NCBI GenBank assembly: GCA_030220185.1
Contig: JASPKZ010003844.1
Span: forward strand, 2,029,001 to 2,093,000
DNA length: 64,000 nucleotides
From: Diploptera punctata
Lineage: Eukaryota > Arthropoda > Insecta > Blattodea > Blaberidae
Direction: 5' to 3'
Positions 33,450 to 42,922 of the stretch are shown one piece after another. A program made the translations under genes and the position numbers. Below the pieces are notes generated by a model. That model was not told where the DNA came from. It saw only the letters and a program-made list of their open reading frames with translations, and searched no databases. The stretch's first letter is position 1. Each line of letters opens with the position of its first letter.

Positions 33450-33960
33450 AGAAAACGTAAAAACTATAAATAATAGTTTTAAAAAACCAAAAGAACACGC
33501 TTTATTAGAAAACTAAAAAATGAAAAATAATTTTAATTTCCAATACGCTTGGGATAAAATAAAGTGGTCAACAAAAAAATCATCTCCAACACATATAGAA
33601 TAAAATTAGAGATATCAACAAAAAGAAAATAATTTTGCCATCAAAAGCGTGGGGTGCTCTATATCAATTAATATATTTGATAATAAACAGATATTGGTAA
33701 AAGTAAGCTCTCTAAGAAGAAAATGTAAAGATCATAAAAAGCTCCCCACGCTTTTGATGGTAAAATTATTTTCTTTTTGTTGATAACTCTAATTTTAGTC
33801 TATATGTGTTGGAGATGATTTTTTTACCACTTTATCTTATCCCAAGCGTATTGGAAATTAAAATTATTTTTCATTTTTTAGTTTTCTAATAAAGCGTATT
33901 CTTTTAGTTTTTTAAAACTATTATTTATTTTTTATTTTTTAGTTTTAATATTTTACAGAA
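33450..33960. mobile_element. Foldback element, copy 3
   Basis: Both arms and the loop are present (left 33480-33655, right 33735-33900). Offset from copy 2 is about 1.26 kb, with matching downstream modules. Confidence 0.85.
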
Positions 33961-34037
33961 TAAGATAAAAATGTATATATCTTTAAATTCGATACTATTG
34001 TAGTATGAGCTAAAAGTAATACTCTTCTATAAAAAAA

Positions 34038-34128
34038 CCCTCCCAGCCGGATTTGAACCAGCGATGTATGGATTACTGAAATTATATACCACTAAGAGTT
34101 CACTGCTCTACCAACTGAGCTCTAACAA
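34038..34128 (-). repeat. tRNA-Lys-like module (S10), copy 2
   Basis: Nearly identical to 32781-32870, including the 18-nt insertion. Found 1,257 bp away within the same tandem duplication. Confidence 0.7.
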
Positions 34129-34369
34129 CAATCGACTAAAAACTCGATAAGTCCGCAACCTATTATACCAGTTTTCATTTTTTGTTATTTTCGGATGATT
34201 CTGGCCAGGATTTTAGAAACAAAATATGAAATTATTGTATTGGCACGGGTCCTCTACACGTATACAAAGTTTCAAGTCGTTCCATTGATTTTAAGTGGGT
34301 GAAAATCGCCTTGAAAGATTCCGTTACATAGATAGTTAGATAGATACAGGTCAAGCTAATATAAAGCGT

Positions 34370-34490
34370 GTAATAAAAAGCACCCCATGCTTTTGATGGT
34401 AAAATAATAATTTTTTGTAGATAACTCCAGTTTTATTCTAGATGTGTTGGAGATTTTATCCCAAGCGTGTTGGAAATTGAAATTATTTTT
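34370..34490. repeat. Foldback right-arm fragment
   Basis: GCACCCCATGCTTTTGATGG, then TAACTCCAGTTTTATTCTAG and CCCAAGCGTGTTGG. Joined directly to LINE-B at about 34495. Confidence 0.75.
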
Positions 34491-34494
34491 CCCA

Positions 34495-34832
34495 CTTCAT
34501 TCTTGGCAGACCTACTGAACGCTTTCCTTCTGATTTTCCAACAAGGAGTTTCCATTACCTTCTTTAATTCCCCATTCGTGCCACAAGTCCTCCGCATCAT
34601 AGGCTATGAGGATTAACAGTTCATATTGCATGTGGTTTCCTATAAATACCATGTAGCTCCTGTAGTGTCACCTGTCTCCAGTACCTGTCTGCTCGTCGTC
34701 TTTGGTGCGAAAATTTCCTAAGAAATCTATTCTCAAATACTCCTAATTTTTTCTCCTCCCTTATAGTAAGAATCCGTGTTTCGCATCCGTATAATGTAGG
34801 CTTACCTGCAAGGATAACAGTTTTATATATAT
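34495..34832 (-). pseudogene. LINE-B C-terminus, 3' part of a split copy
   Basis: Minus strand includes KTVILAGKPTLYGCETRILT, IREEKKLGVFENRFLRKF and the HGIYRKPHAI region; it ends inside the GRPRMRWE region. The upstream coding part resumes at 35535 after a 700-bp insertion. Confidence 0.85.
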
Positions 34833-35532
34833 ATTTTTTTTTTTGCGCGATAGTACGTTTTGTCGTACTTATCAGCAATGGCGACCATTATTGAAAGTTT
34901 AACTTCCTACATTTCGGGGTTGCCAACCTAAATAAGTATACTGTAATATTACATTTACACCCACGTGCGGGAAGTAAAATCACTGCCCTCTATGTATACT
35001 ACGTACAATGTATATACAGAAAATATCCAAAAAGTAGTGTTAATATACATTAGGCCCTATACGAAACAAGTCACTGCATTTTAAATGAACTGTACAATGT
35101 ATATACAGAAAATATCCAAAAGGTAGTGTTAATATACATTAGGACCTATACGAAACAAGTCACCGCATTTTAAATGAAATTAACTTTATTTGAAATAATA
35201 TAAAACAATAAATACGCACGTGCGGCCATGTTATCAATAATTATTGTCCACAAGGCCTCCTGTTGTTTCAACTAATAAACATTGCCCACACTGCTAACGT
35301 TAGTCAATTGTTTATAATGAACGCGAATATTTCCAACAAAGATGTTATTATTTTTATATTATTTATTATTTTGCAAACACCATCGCGCAAAAAATAATGT
35401 ACAGCGCACGTTTGTGAAGTGTTTTACAGAATCTCGAAAATTAAAAACCTCGCTATCGCTCGATTTTTAAACATTTTTCCTCGATTCTGTAAAAACCACT
35501 TCCCAACCTCGCATCGTAATATATTATTATTT
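34833..35532. mobile_element. Insertion with inverted repeats inside LINE-B
   Basis: ATTTTTT..TTGCGCGAT near 34836-34852 is inverted as ATCGCGCAAAAAAT at 35383-35396. A second inverted pair (TTTTACAGAATCTCG at about 35422, CTCGATTCTGTAAAA at 35480) forms a local hairpin at the right side. The interior has no coding. It separates the two LINE-B parts, so it inserted after LINE-B. Superfamily unknown. Confidence 0.6.
35003..35180. repeat. Two tandem 89-bp units
   Basis: GTACAATGTATATACAGAAA ... TTTTAAATGAA starts at 35003 and 35092. Units differ at a few sites. Confidence 0.95.
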
Positions 35533-35534
35533 TA

Positions 35535-35665
35535 ACGTTTTTAGAAAAGTGGAATGACAAGTGTTCCTATAACACGTAGCATTTCCAATCGAATCTATGT
35601 TTAATTGCTTTCTGCACCTGTTTGCAATTATTGTTTCTAGGTTATATGAATATGTAGTCAGAATA
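35535..35665 (-). pseudogene. LINE-B, 5' part of the split copy
   Basis: Minus strand corresponds to the NRNEMHKEIKHRLNSGNA... LLSKNVKLKIYK coding region (TTAACGTTTTTAGAAAAG, CATTTCCAATCGAATC, GTTTCTAGGTTATATGAAT). Confidence 0.7.
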
Positions 35666-35839
35666 TTACCCTGTTGGACAGGTCAAAGGAGATAAACCTA
35701 TGCATTTATATAAGCTCATCAACTTAAATTATTTTATAAAATAATAGAAATGAAAATACTCATTTCTGCTGGTGGTTTAAAAACTAAGATATAAATGAAG
35801 TTGATTAAATCTGGAATTTTAAACTAGGACCGTCCTGAT

Positions 35840-36055
35840 ATCTAACTCACTGTCACTATCGAAACTGGTGGTTTATGACCGCGAGAACATAAGCACTACA
35901 TACATCCCTACCCTAAACTAATGTTTTACTTTCATTCCCTGTTCAATTTACCTCCACCTAATTGGTTAATATTATCCCCCCCCATCTCATGTTTTACTTA
36001 CTTGTTGGGCGTTTTCCCTCTACCCTTCCTAAGAAATTCCCATGTCCCTCTTTTT
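35840..36055 (-). pseudogene. LINE-B 3' fragment
   Basis: Minus-strand terminus CCAGTTTCGATAGTGACAGT and the VDYTGND/NINYDL region, broken where the LINE-A 3' end joins at about 36058. Confidence 0.75.
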
Positions 36056-36061
36056 TAAATT

Positions 36062-36330
36062 TATTTACTTATTTATTTAGCCTGGTGGAGTTAAGACCAT
36101 GCGGCCTTCTCTTCCACTCACCAGGACAAACATATATTACATCAGAATATAACAGTCATAATTAACTCTAATAGTAAATACTAAATGAAGATTTGACCAA
36201 TAAGATAATATCTGTTAATATTACGATGTATAATACAACCAGTAAATGATAGTTAAGATTAAAACTAATAATAAAATGTATTCAGCAAGATAAATTGTTA
36301 GTAGTCCTCCCTGTCTAATGCAGGGGCCTA
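36062..36330 (-). pseudogene. LINE-A-type 3' UTR with terminal hairpin module
   Basis: The module on the minus strand is CCTGGTGAGTGGAAGAGAAG, GCCGCATGGTCTTAACTC, CACCAGG (36074-36118). The UTR (AACATATATTACATCAGAAT) is shared with 43028-43320. Its coding C-terminus probably continues at 38000-38235, beyond the transposon/PLE block. Confidence 0.7.
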
Positions 36331-36332
36331 TA

Positions 36333-37372
36333 CAGAGTGAAAATTATTTAAACCGAAAACTCTGGGAGGTTGTAGGGGACACAAAAACAAATATTTTTCC
36401 CTATTGTCATTTTTTCCTATGAGGATTATTTAAACCGGTAGAGAAAGATTTCTCTGGCGGCAAATTAATTAAACCAACAAACATTTTTGCATTTTTATTA
36501 CCAAGAGACAACACATAAACACAACGAAATTACATAAATTACAGTAGATATTCAAAAATGCCTCCATTGGCATGTAAACAAAGGTTACACCGGCGGATCA
36601 TGTTCTGTCTAACACGGGTAAAAACTCCAGGAGTATCGTTAATTGCTCCTGCTGCTGCTACTATCCGGGCAACCAGATCCTCTTCTGATGCAACAGGAGT
36701 TGTGTAAACAAGGTTGCGTAGATCTCCCCACACAAAAAAAATCCGGAGGGGTCATATCTGGGGATCGAGCAGGCAAAGGTACAGGACCACCTCTGCCAAT
36801 CCACTTTTCTGGTAACCGTTGATTCAAGAATCGACGCACACGACGACTGAAATGTGTCGGCGCCCGGTCATGTTGAAACCACATGCGTTGTCTTGTAGGG
36901 AGCGGGACGTCTTCCAGCAATTCTGGCAATGCTCTGGCGAGAAAATTGTCTGCCATTTAATGGCCTAGGTAGGAGATATGGCCCAATTAAACAGTCCCCA
37001 AAAACACCAGCCCACACAATAACGAAGAAATGCACTTGATGTGCGTGAGTAACTGTGGCATATGGGTTATCCTCACTCTAAACATGCGCATTGTGCATGT
37101 TGAAGACTCCATCACGCCCGAACATTGCTTCATCTGTAAACAACACAGAGGATGGAAATGTAGGATGCATTTGACACTGTTCCAGGTACCACTGCGAAAC
37201 CTGTGCTCTGGATGCATAATCAACTAGTTCCAGGTTGTGGACGCGCTGTAAGTGAAATTGATGTAAGAATTGCTCATGAAGGGTGTTTCTTACATTCGTC
37301 TGATTCGTCCCCATGTTACGCGCAATTGCACGAGTGCTGATTGAAGGATTTTCAGCAATATATTGCGCCCAG
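36333..37372 (-). pseudogene. Mariner/IS630-like DDE transposase pseudogene with one TIR
   Basis: A cut-and-paste transposase. On the minus strand, coding from about 37370 gives AQYIAENPSISTRAIARNMG (helix-turn-helix side), NVRNTLHEQFLHQFHLQRVH and the first catalytic region VLFTDEAMFGRDGVFNMHNA. After frame changes follow the second, MWFQHDRAPTHFSRRVRRFL, and the third, LPARSPDMTPPDFF. After another frame change it ends YTTPVASEEDLVARI, RVRQNMIRRCNLCLHANGG and IFEYLL (stop near 36539). The outer end is TA|CAGAGTGAAAATTATTTAAA at 36331. The N-terminus and opposite TIR are lost at the junction with the Penelope-like element. All three acidic positions are visible but frames are broken. Confidence 0.82.
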
Positions 37373-37990
37373 CCAAAGATACAAGAGATCCGTTAAGTAC
37401 TGCCGGTATATATCGCATCCCTTGCAGTTGTGGACAGGTTTATATCGGCACAACAAAAAGAATGGTTACCACAAGATTGCAAGAACACAAGAGGCATTGC
37501 AGACTAAAACAAAAGAAAAAATCAGCCGTAGCGGAACACTGGATGAACAACCAAGAACATATAATAAGATTCGAAGAAACACAGGTATTGTCCCAAACAT
37601 CACATTATTACACCAGACTGTACAGAGAAGCCATTGAAATATATAAACACAAAAATTCCTTTAACAAAAAAGAAGAAACCATGAAGATAAACAAAATCTG
37701 GATCCCGGCACTGCACAATACGACAACGAAGCCTATGACTTCTGCTAGCAACAGCCTGGACAAAACAGCACGCAACACGGACCGCGCAGAAAACCGCCTC
37801 TCCACCAGGGGTGTGCCTATAAATAGGGAGGGAGTTTCCAACGACCAGCCAGTCTGCAGCCGACTGTTGAGGAGTTCACAGGGAGCACGCAGTATCTCCT
37901 GAAGATGTCTACCGCAGCAGTAGACGAAACGTCGAGTAGAAGAACGACTGGACCACGGCCTATATGCCCGGAAGACGAACCTAATAGGGA
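37372..37990 (+). pseudogene. Penelope-like element: GIY-YIG endonuclease C-terminus and 3' end
   Basis: The open frame to 37902 begins without an ATG (truncated). It carries GIYRIPCSCGQVYIGTTKR with the two GIY/YIG signatures, then RLQEHKRHCRLKQKKKSAVA and EHWMNNQEHIIRFEE. This is the nuclease domain that nicks DNA for target-primed reverse transcription in Penelope-like elements. The RT is missing. The C-terminus (YREAIEIYKHKNSFNKKEE, INKIWIPAL) is typical of the family. The stop codon TGA (37900-37902) lies inside the ribozyme-like motif described separately. It is joined head-on to the mariner pseudogene at about 37370. Confidence 0.88.
37896..37936 (+). ncRNA. Hammerhead-ribozyme-like motif in the Penelope-like element
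   Basis: CTC (37896-37898) can pair with GAG (37934-37936) as stem I. The core CTGAAGA (37899-37905) fits CUGANGA. One extra U follows, then stem II GTCTAC/GTAGAC (37907-37912, 37920-37925) with a 7-nt loop. GAAAC (37926-37930) and the cleavage triplet GTC (37931-37933) complete the order. Stem III is only the ACGT palindrome and would need a dimer. Hammerheads are known in Penelope-like elements; activity here is not shown. Confidence 0.6.
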
Positions 37991-37999
37991 TCAATTCTT

Positions 38000-38235
38000 T
38001 AGTTTGTTTTTGAAGGATGTTATAGTTTGACAGTCTCTGACATAGGGTGGAAGGGAATTTCATGTTTTGGCAAGTGAGACTTAAAAGATAATGAATAATA
38101 CAGTATAATGAGGAGGCATATAAAGGACAATGTACTGATGGGATCGAGTGTCAAGATTATGTGTGCCGGATAGTCTGATGAAGCGGCGTGATAAATAATT
38201 AGGCGATGATGTGTGGAGTATTCGACCTAACACGA
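38000..38235 (-). pseudogene. LINE-A C-terminal fragment
   Basis: Minus strand: KFPSTLCQRLSNYNILQKQT matches the NSLPxxLRDCxTxxSFKxxL pattern of LINE-A (WNSLPQEISDCRTLASFK at 49490-49560). Upstream minus-strand sequence to 38235 is weaker. Together with 36062-36330 it may be one LINE-A copy interrupted by the transposon/PLE block. Confidence 0.6.
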
Positions 38236-38239
38236 ATCT

Positions 38240-38722
38240 AAAATTATACCATATGACCCAACTCGCTTAGGTATAACTGCATTATCAATTATTTTAAATT
38301 ATCATAACGTTATAGATTTTAAAACGAATGTACTATATAAGAACATTTGGTGTATCTAAGAAATACTTAAACGTAATAAAATGTGATTTCTATGCTGAAT
38401 TTGAAATGTACACGCCATGTTATTAACTAAATACTTCCTTGTAATGAAAAAAAATTATATAAGCGAATGTAAACACACGGGTTGGATAGAAACTTCAGAA
38501 AGAAATATGCAAATTATTATTTTTTTTTTCAAGAATTTTTAAAAAGCATTGCCAATCCTGCTCTACTTCCTGCAGATAACAATTATAATTAATTTTCCAT
38601 CTCTTTTAGTTTACCAGTGTTCAGACAAACCATATTTCTTGCAAAAGTTAACTGATGAGATGCATCTAACATTTATGTAATTAGCACACATCATCTGATA
38701 AATAACATTCTAAAAGAAGATG
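38240..38722. other. AT-rich stretch, nothing recognised
   Basis: No coding or shared repeat. Confidence 0.4.
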
Positions 38723-38723
38723 G

Positions 38724-39075
38724 ACACTCCATGGTTCTTTACCTTGTCGTGGTGGAGTGGCTTGCGTGCTTAAATGACCCCGAGAGCTATGCCGGCGTGG
38801 CGGTAGCATTGCTGCCGAAAGGGTTACCCATGCTGGATCAGGTCGAAGGCGATAAGCCAGACGAAAAAAGTACCTTCATCGAAAGAATGACGATCTTCTA
38901 CCGCAAAAAATACAGCCGTCAAGAAATGCGAACATGGGTTCCACTGGGGTAAAATTCTCCGGAGGTAAATTAGTCCCCCATTCGGTTCTTCGAGCGATGA
39001 CTACTTCAGGTAATCCATGCCAAAGGCTCCGCGCGGCAATGAACCCACAGGTTCCATGGGGCCAGTGAGTTGTTA
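38724..39075 (+). repeat. Short LINE derivative: 5' leader joined to LINE-B 3' end (copy 1)
   Basis: Begins TTACCTTGTCGTGGTGGAGT, GGCTTGCGTGCTTAAATGAC, contains TTCTCCGGAGGTAAATTAGT and CCCCCATTCGGTTC, then jumps to the LINE-B terminus (CGCGCGGCAATGAACCCACA, GCCAGTGAGTTG). The copy at 40952-41276 has the same order and junction. The leader resembles 5' leaders of insect LINEs as I remember them. The 73-codon open frame inside is not a gene. Confidence 0.75.
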
Positions 39076-39452
39076 GTTAAAAGAAGACAGTATATTTATC
39101 TTGCATATGTACATACTCGAGATAAATATAATGTTTTTGGAGCTCATATACAAAGTAGGTCACAGCGGGGTGGTCAGAAGAATCTCAACCACTCATTTGG
39201 GCTATTCGATTCAATATTCGGTACATTTTAGATCTGCACTTTAGGTTTTGTTATATACTCGTACTATGCTATTTACAGTGCTGGCCCTGGCATCCTGATA
39301 ACAACACATCTGAGACGGTCCGCCACTGTGATCCTGTCATGTGTGATATAGAGTTCCTATTGCTTCCTAACTACAGGAGAACCTTTCAGGTCATTGGCTT
39401 GTATGTACCATGGGAAGTGTATATCATACAAAAATGAGGAAGACTAGAAAAA

Positions 39453-39455
<3 letters not shown>
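39076..39455. other. No recognised gene
   Basis: Nothing identifiable. Confidence 0.4.
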
Positions 39456-39495
<40 letters not shown>

Positions 39496-39509
39496 TTATT
39501 TATTTATTC
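39456..39509. repeat. (TA)n(TTTA)n microsatellite
   Basis: About 17 TA units and about 5 TTTA units. Confidence 0.95.
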
Positions 39510-39514
39510 AATGT

Positions 39515-39675
39515 CGTAGGTTGTCATTTCAACACTTCTGATTTTCTCTTCTGGCATTGGCGTAATTGTAACCCTCCTGAGGTTGGAGCGCCTGAAAGGT
39601 GGGGTTATGCTGCTCCGATTATATGATGGAAGTTGTGGTACGCCAGGAGATTCCTTATTCCTATACTTAAAGACG
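39515..39675 (-). repeat. SINE S4, 3' part
   Basis: GTTGTCATTTCAACACTTCT, CTGGCATTGGCGTAATTGTA and GTACGCCAGGAGATTCC match 54985-55140. Confidence 0.75.
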
Positions 39676-39680
39676 AATAT

Positions 39681-39879
39681 GAGCGATGATGATTATAATG
39701 GCCATATGATATTCGGGGACCGTTTGGGTCTTAAAGTTTGCTGACATTTGTTTTACTGTACAGGTGAGGAAAAAAAAAACGAAATAATCCTTACCCAGGA
39801 AACTTGTCCCGACCGAGACTCGAACTCGGGCCCAGCACATGACAAGGCAGCACGTTATCTCGAGACCACAGCGGTGGAC
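39681..39879 (-). repeat. SINE S1, 5' half with tRNA-like head
   Basis: Reverse of the S1 head (GACTCGAACTCGGGC = B box; CTCGAGACCACAGCGGTGGA = A-box region) and the GGTCTTAAAGT..CTGACATTTG block. Confidence 0.85.
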
Positions 39880-39884
39880 TAGAA

Positions 39885-40580
39885 GAAAAAGATACAATAA
39901 ATGTATTCAACTAAATGAATGAGATAATAAATACACATATGCCTAAAATAGTTAAAAACGTGAACTACAGTGATGTTAAAACTTTCATTTTCGAAATCTA
40001 TGTACAAAGGAGGACAAATAACGTACTAAAGTATCACAATGTTTCGAACGAGCTTCTAGGTAATCACTGAAACAGTATCAACACTGATAAGAAGTTTTTT
40101 GTGTATAGCAGGTGGTATTTTGTTCAGAGTCTAGGTATTGATATTCCTTCACACAATAAGAACAAAAAGAAGAACTAAAGACAGGATGATGGATGACATT
40201 TGTAATGCTGCCAATACAAATATTCTGAAAGTGATATCAGAAACAATGGTCTTGTAGTTATATATTGCGCTATTAGGTTATCCACAGAACAAAAGAAACG
40301 CCTAGACCTATTAGAATTTTCTTTCTCCTACCTACTTTTACATGCATATCCTTATTGGTAGAAATACTCTCCATATTAATCGGATTTTTTACCTAATGAA
40401 TAATCACCATTCATAGTGCATAACTGGTCTGCAGTAATGTACTTTTAATTTATTTACAGACTTTAAACATCTAAGGATATATCCCATCTAGGATCTTGGC
40501 TGTATTGAGTAGCCTGTGTTTTTATTGTGTTGGTCATGTGTTTTTTTTTTAAAACGTTCACTGGTACAATTTTACTATAA
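39885..40580. other. No recognised gene
   Basis: AT-rich. 40140-40230 (AAGAACTAAAGACAGGATG region) is unassigned. Confidence 0.4.
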
Positions 40581-40582
40581 CA

Positions 40583-40685
40583 GAGTATTCGGAAATTCCC
40601 AATAGAAACTTCTAGGACTAGTAGAGGAGACTGATAAATAACTTTTTGAATGGAAACGTGCCGATTTCGTGCTGCAGATGGATAC
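40583..40685. repeat. Solo TIR-like fragment of the 1469-2001 transposon family
   Basis: CAGAGTATTCGGAAATTCCC, AACTTCTAGGACTAGTAGAG, GAGACTGAT, GAATGGAAAC and TTTCGTGCTGCAG align with 1469-1575. Confidence 0.6.
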
Positions 40686-40704
40686 AATTTGCATTAAGCG
40701 TTTA

Positions 40705-40930
40705 AAGGTAAGATCGTCAACGGACGGACGCCCTGGAGACTCGAATTCGAATCTCGGTCATTCCATGTGGATTTATTGGTGGACGAAATAGAGTTTACAT
40801 ACCGGTAGGTTTTTTTGGAGGGGGGGGGTTCCTCCCGTTCTCCCCTTGTCACAAATTTCATTTCATAATTTCTCCATACTCATCTCAAATTTATAAATTG
40901 AATTATAACTTTCAACGGTTTAAGTGCTTG
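40705..40930 (+). repeat. Probable tRNA-derived SINE S8
   Basis: B-box-like AATTCGAATCTCGGTC at about 40743-40758. The body has GGACGAAATAGAGTTT and a pyrimidine-rich CCTCCCGTTCTCCCC block. Its A box (ATCGTCAACGGACGGAC region) is weak. Single copy here. Confidence 0.45.
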
Positions 40931-40951
40931 TTTGCATCTTACTTACTTATT

Positions 40952-41276
40952 CACTGGCACTATCGAACCCGTAGGTTCATGGCCGCGCTTATGGCATGGT
41001 TTCCCTGAAGTAGTCCCCGCCCGGAGAACCGAATGGGGGACTATTTGACCTCCAGAAAATTTTACCCCAGTTGAACCCATGTCCGAATTTCTTGACAGTT
41101 GTATTTTTACGGTGAAAGATCGTCACTCTTTCGACCAAGGTACTTTTTTCGTCTGGCTTATCACCTTCGATCAGTCCGGCATGGGTAACCCTGTCGGCAG
41201 CAATGCTACCGCCGGCATAGCTCTCAGGATCATTTAAGCATGCAAGCCACTCCACCACGACAAGGTAAAAATACCA
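40952..41276 (-). repeat. Short LINE derivative: 5' leader joined to LINE-B 3' end (copy 2)
   Basis: The minus strand starts ACCTTGTCGTGGTGGAGTGG, passes through TTTTCTGGAGGTCAAATAGT and CCCCCATTCGG, reaches AACCATGCCATAAG and then CGCGGCCATGAACCTACGGG, TTCGATAGTGCCAGTGAATA. It is better preserved than copy 1, and the internal deletion falls at the same point. Confidence 0.8.
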
Positions 41277-41293
41277 TGGATCTAAATATATAA

Positions 41294-41605
41294 GTAATGT
41301 AAAAGTAAAGTGATCCCACTACAGGCCTCAGGAGGCTCTTGGGGTAGTAGGAGGTTAAGGCTCCCACTTTTTCTAGACAATCGGCACTTTATGTCAGCCG
41401 AGTTGTTAGTCCTGCGTAACGGCCGCCTTTGCCCCAGAACAAGCGTCTGGTACTCATTTTCGTTAGAGGCTGAGTCGACCCCAGGGCCATAGTGCCGCCA
41501 GAAGGTTTGGGTCAGTTTAAAAATCCTGACCCCAACGGGACTTGAACCCTCGACCTTCCGACTTGTAGTGCAGTGCCTTGACCACTACGCTACGGCGTGC
41601 CCCCC
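41294..41605 (-). repeat. SINE S2, full length with 17-bp TSD
   Basis: Same head and body as 11392-11695. TGGATCTAAATATATAA occurs at 41277-41293 and 41606-41622. It inserted at the 5' edge of the short LINE derivative. Confidence 0.93.
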
Positions 41606-41622
41606 TGGATCTAAATATATAA

Positions 41623-41935
41623 TTTAATTTATTTAGCTGTAAAGACACTAGAGAATCATTAAATAATCTGAATTGCAAAAATAACGTACAATTAAAGTCT
41701 GTTTCTACATTAATGAAAATATAACGCAATTGTATTAGCCTATCATATTCAAAATTATATTTTCATAAAGTTGATGTGGTACGTTCTAAATAATAGCCTG
41801 GATGTATCTTTAATATCGGATTGTGTAATGTTTAGTAAATTTATAAGAAGTTAAAATATTTCATTTTTTGAAAGTAGATACTTTTTAAGTCAGCAAGTGT
41901 GATTTCCGGCTAAGTAATAATATAATACCGGGCTT
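41623..41935. other. AT-rich stretch, nothing recognised
   Basis: No coding or shared repeat. Confidence 0.4.
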
Positions 41936-41937
41936 CC

Positions 41938-42598
41938 AATATAAACCCGGACCGGCCTCACGGGGTTACACCCGTCAGGCAGCGCTATCTCCTCGTCCGC
42001 ATTTCACTCTGCCAGCCGCTCGTCCTTGAACGAGTCAGTTTACTATCGTTCGACAAGATGAGACGTCAGCTGACATTAGAGCAGTGGATTTATGTGTGTA
42101 AATGTTATTATAAATACGAATCAGCTTGTCGCGTTCGCGAGGAATTTATTCGGAACTTCCCTGGACAATTACCTCCTTCCAGATCGACAATCCACGATCT
42201 TGTGACTAAATTTTAGACCACTGGTTCAGTACAAAATAAGAAACACACGTGAAGGCGTACGGTTCTCACCGAAAAAAATTAGACGAATTGGCGAAAATTT
42301 GGAACGTTCACCACAAAAATCATTCCGAAATTAGCACAAGTTGGGATTTCAGTATCTTCTGCACATACAGCAACAAAATTGTTAAAACTCAAACCTTACA
42401 AGTGTACACGTGTTCATTGTCTAAACCAAGGTGATCCTATAGCACGTGTGCGGGAGGACAACATTTCCAGCATTTTCTATAAGGTAAGAAACAGTTCAAG
42501 GACGGGTGTCAGGCAGGGTGAATTGCGGGAGGAAGAGACAGCACTGCGTGCCGGGTGAAACTCCGTGAGGCCGGTCCGGTTTTATATTGGAAGCCCGT
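41938..42598 (+). mobile_element. Mariner-like element with long TIRs, internally deleted
   Basis: The ends CCGGGCTTCCAATATAAA and the reverse complement ACGGGCTTCCAATATAAAA extend as inverted repeats of about 100 bp (CCGGACCGGCCTCACGG, then CCGTCCTTGAAC). They are bordered by TA at 41936-41937 and 42599-42600. Coding from 42057 gives MRRQLTLEQWIYVCKCYYKY, FPGQLPPSRSTIHDLVTKF, stop, TTGSVQNK, then KLAQVGISVSSAHTATKLLK and LKPYKC. That is the N-terminal helix-turn-helix pair of a DDE transposase. It stops at the right TIR without the catalytic domain, so a non-autonomous deletion derivative with extra stops. Confidence 0.85.
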
Positions 42599-42600
42599 TA

Positions 42601-42877
42601 TTTAACTATCTAATATTAATATTAATATTGAATATGTCTAAATATTATTCCCTGAGAGTAGTTAATAATAACAACAATAATTAATTCCTTATCTCAGGTA
42701 AATATTCAATTAATTCAAGTCAATGTTTCAATCTTCATATGTGAGAAAAAAACACAAAATTGTCTTGGTAATGATAACTATGTAGTATAAACAACCAAAC
42801 AAAATCGATAACTGGAAATGTCAAATGTCTTGAAAATGATCTCACACAAGGAGATTGAAACGTCGACTTGAATAAAT

Positions 42878-42880
<3 letters not shown>
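42601..42880. other. AT-rich spacer
   Basis: 42700-42870 contains TGTTTCAATCTTCATATGTG and the nearly complementary CACAAGGAGATTGAAACGTC, a loose inverted repeat. Otherwise nothing recognised. Confidence 0.35.

Positions 42881-42922
<42 letters not shown>
42881..42922. repeat. (AGT)n microsatellite
   Basis: 14 pure units, next to AACTTTATTAAAC; possibly the tail of a minus-strand retroelement. Confidence 0.95.

Noticed and set aside
32781..34128. Two functional tRNA-Lys genes
   Set aside because: The 3' acceptor TGGGAGG has no complementary 5' strand; both copies sit inside duplicated repeat units.
37372..37902. GIY-YIG frame as a homing endonuclease or DNA repair gene
   Set aside because: Sequence style after the GIY-YIG region, lack of an ATG, and the ribozyme-like 3' end fit a Penelope-like element better.
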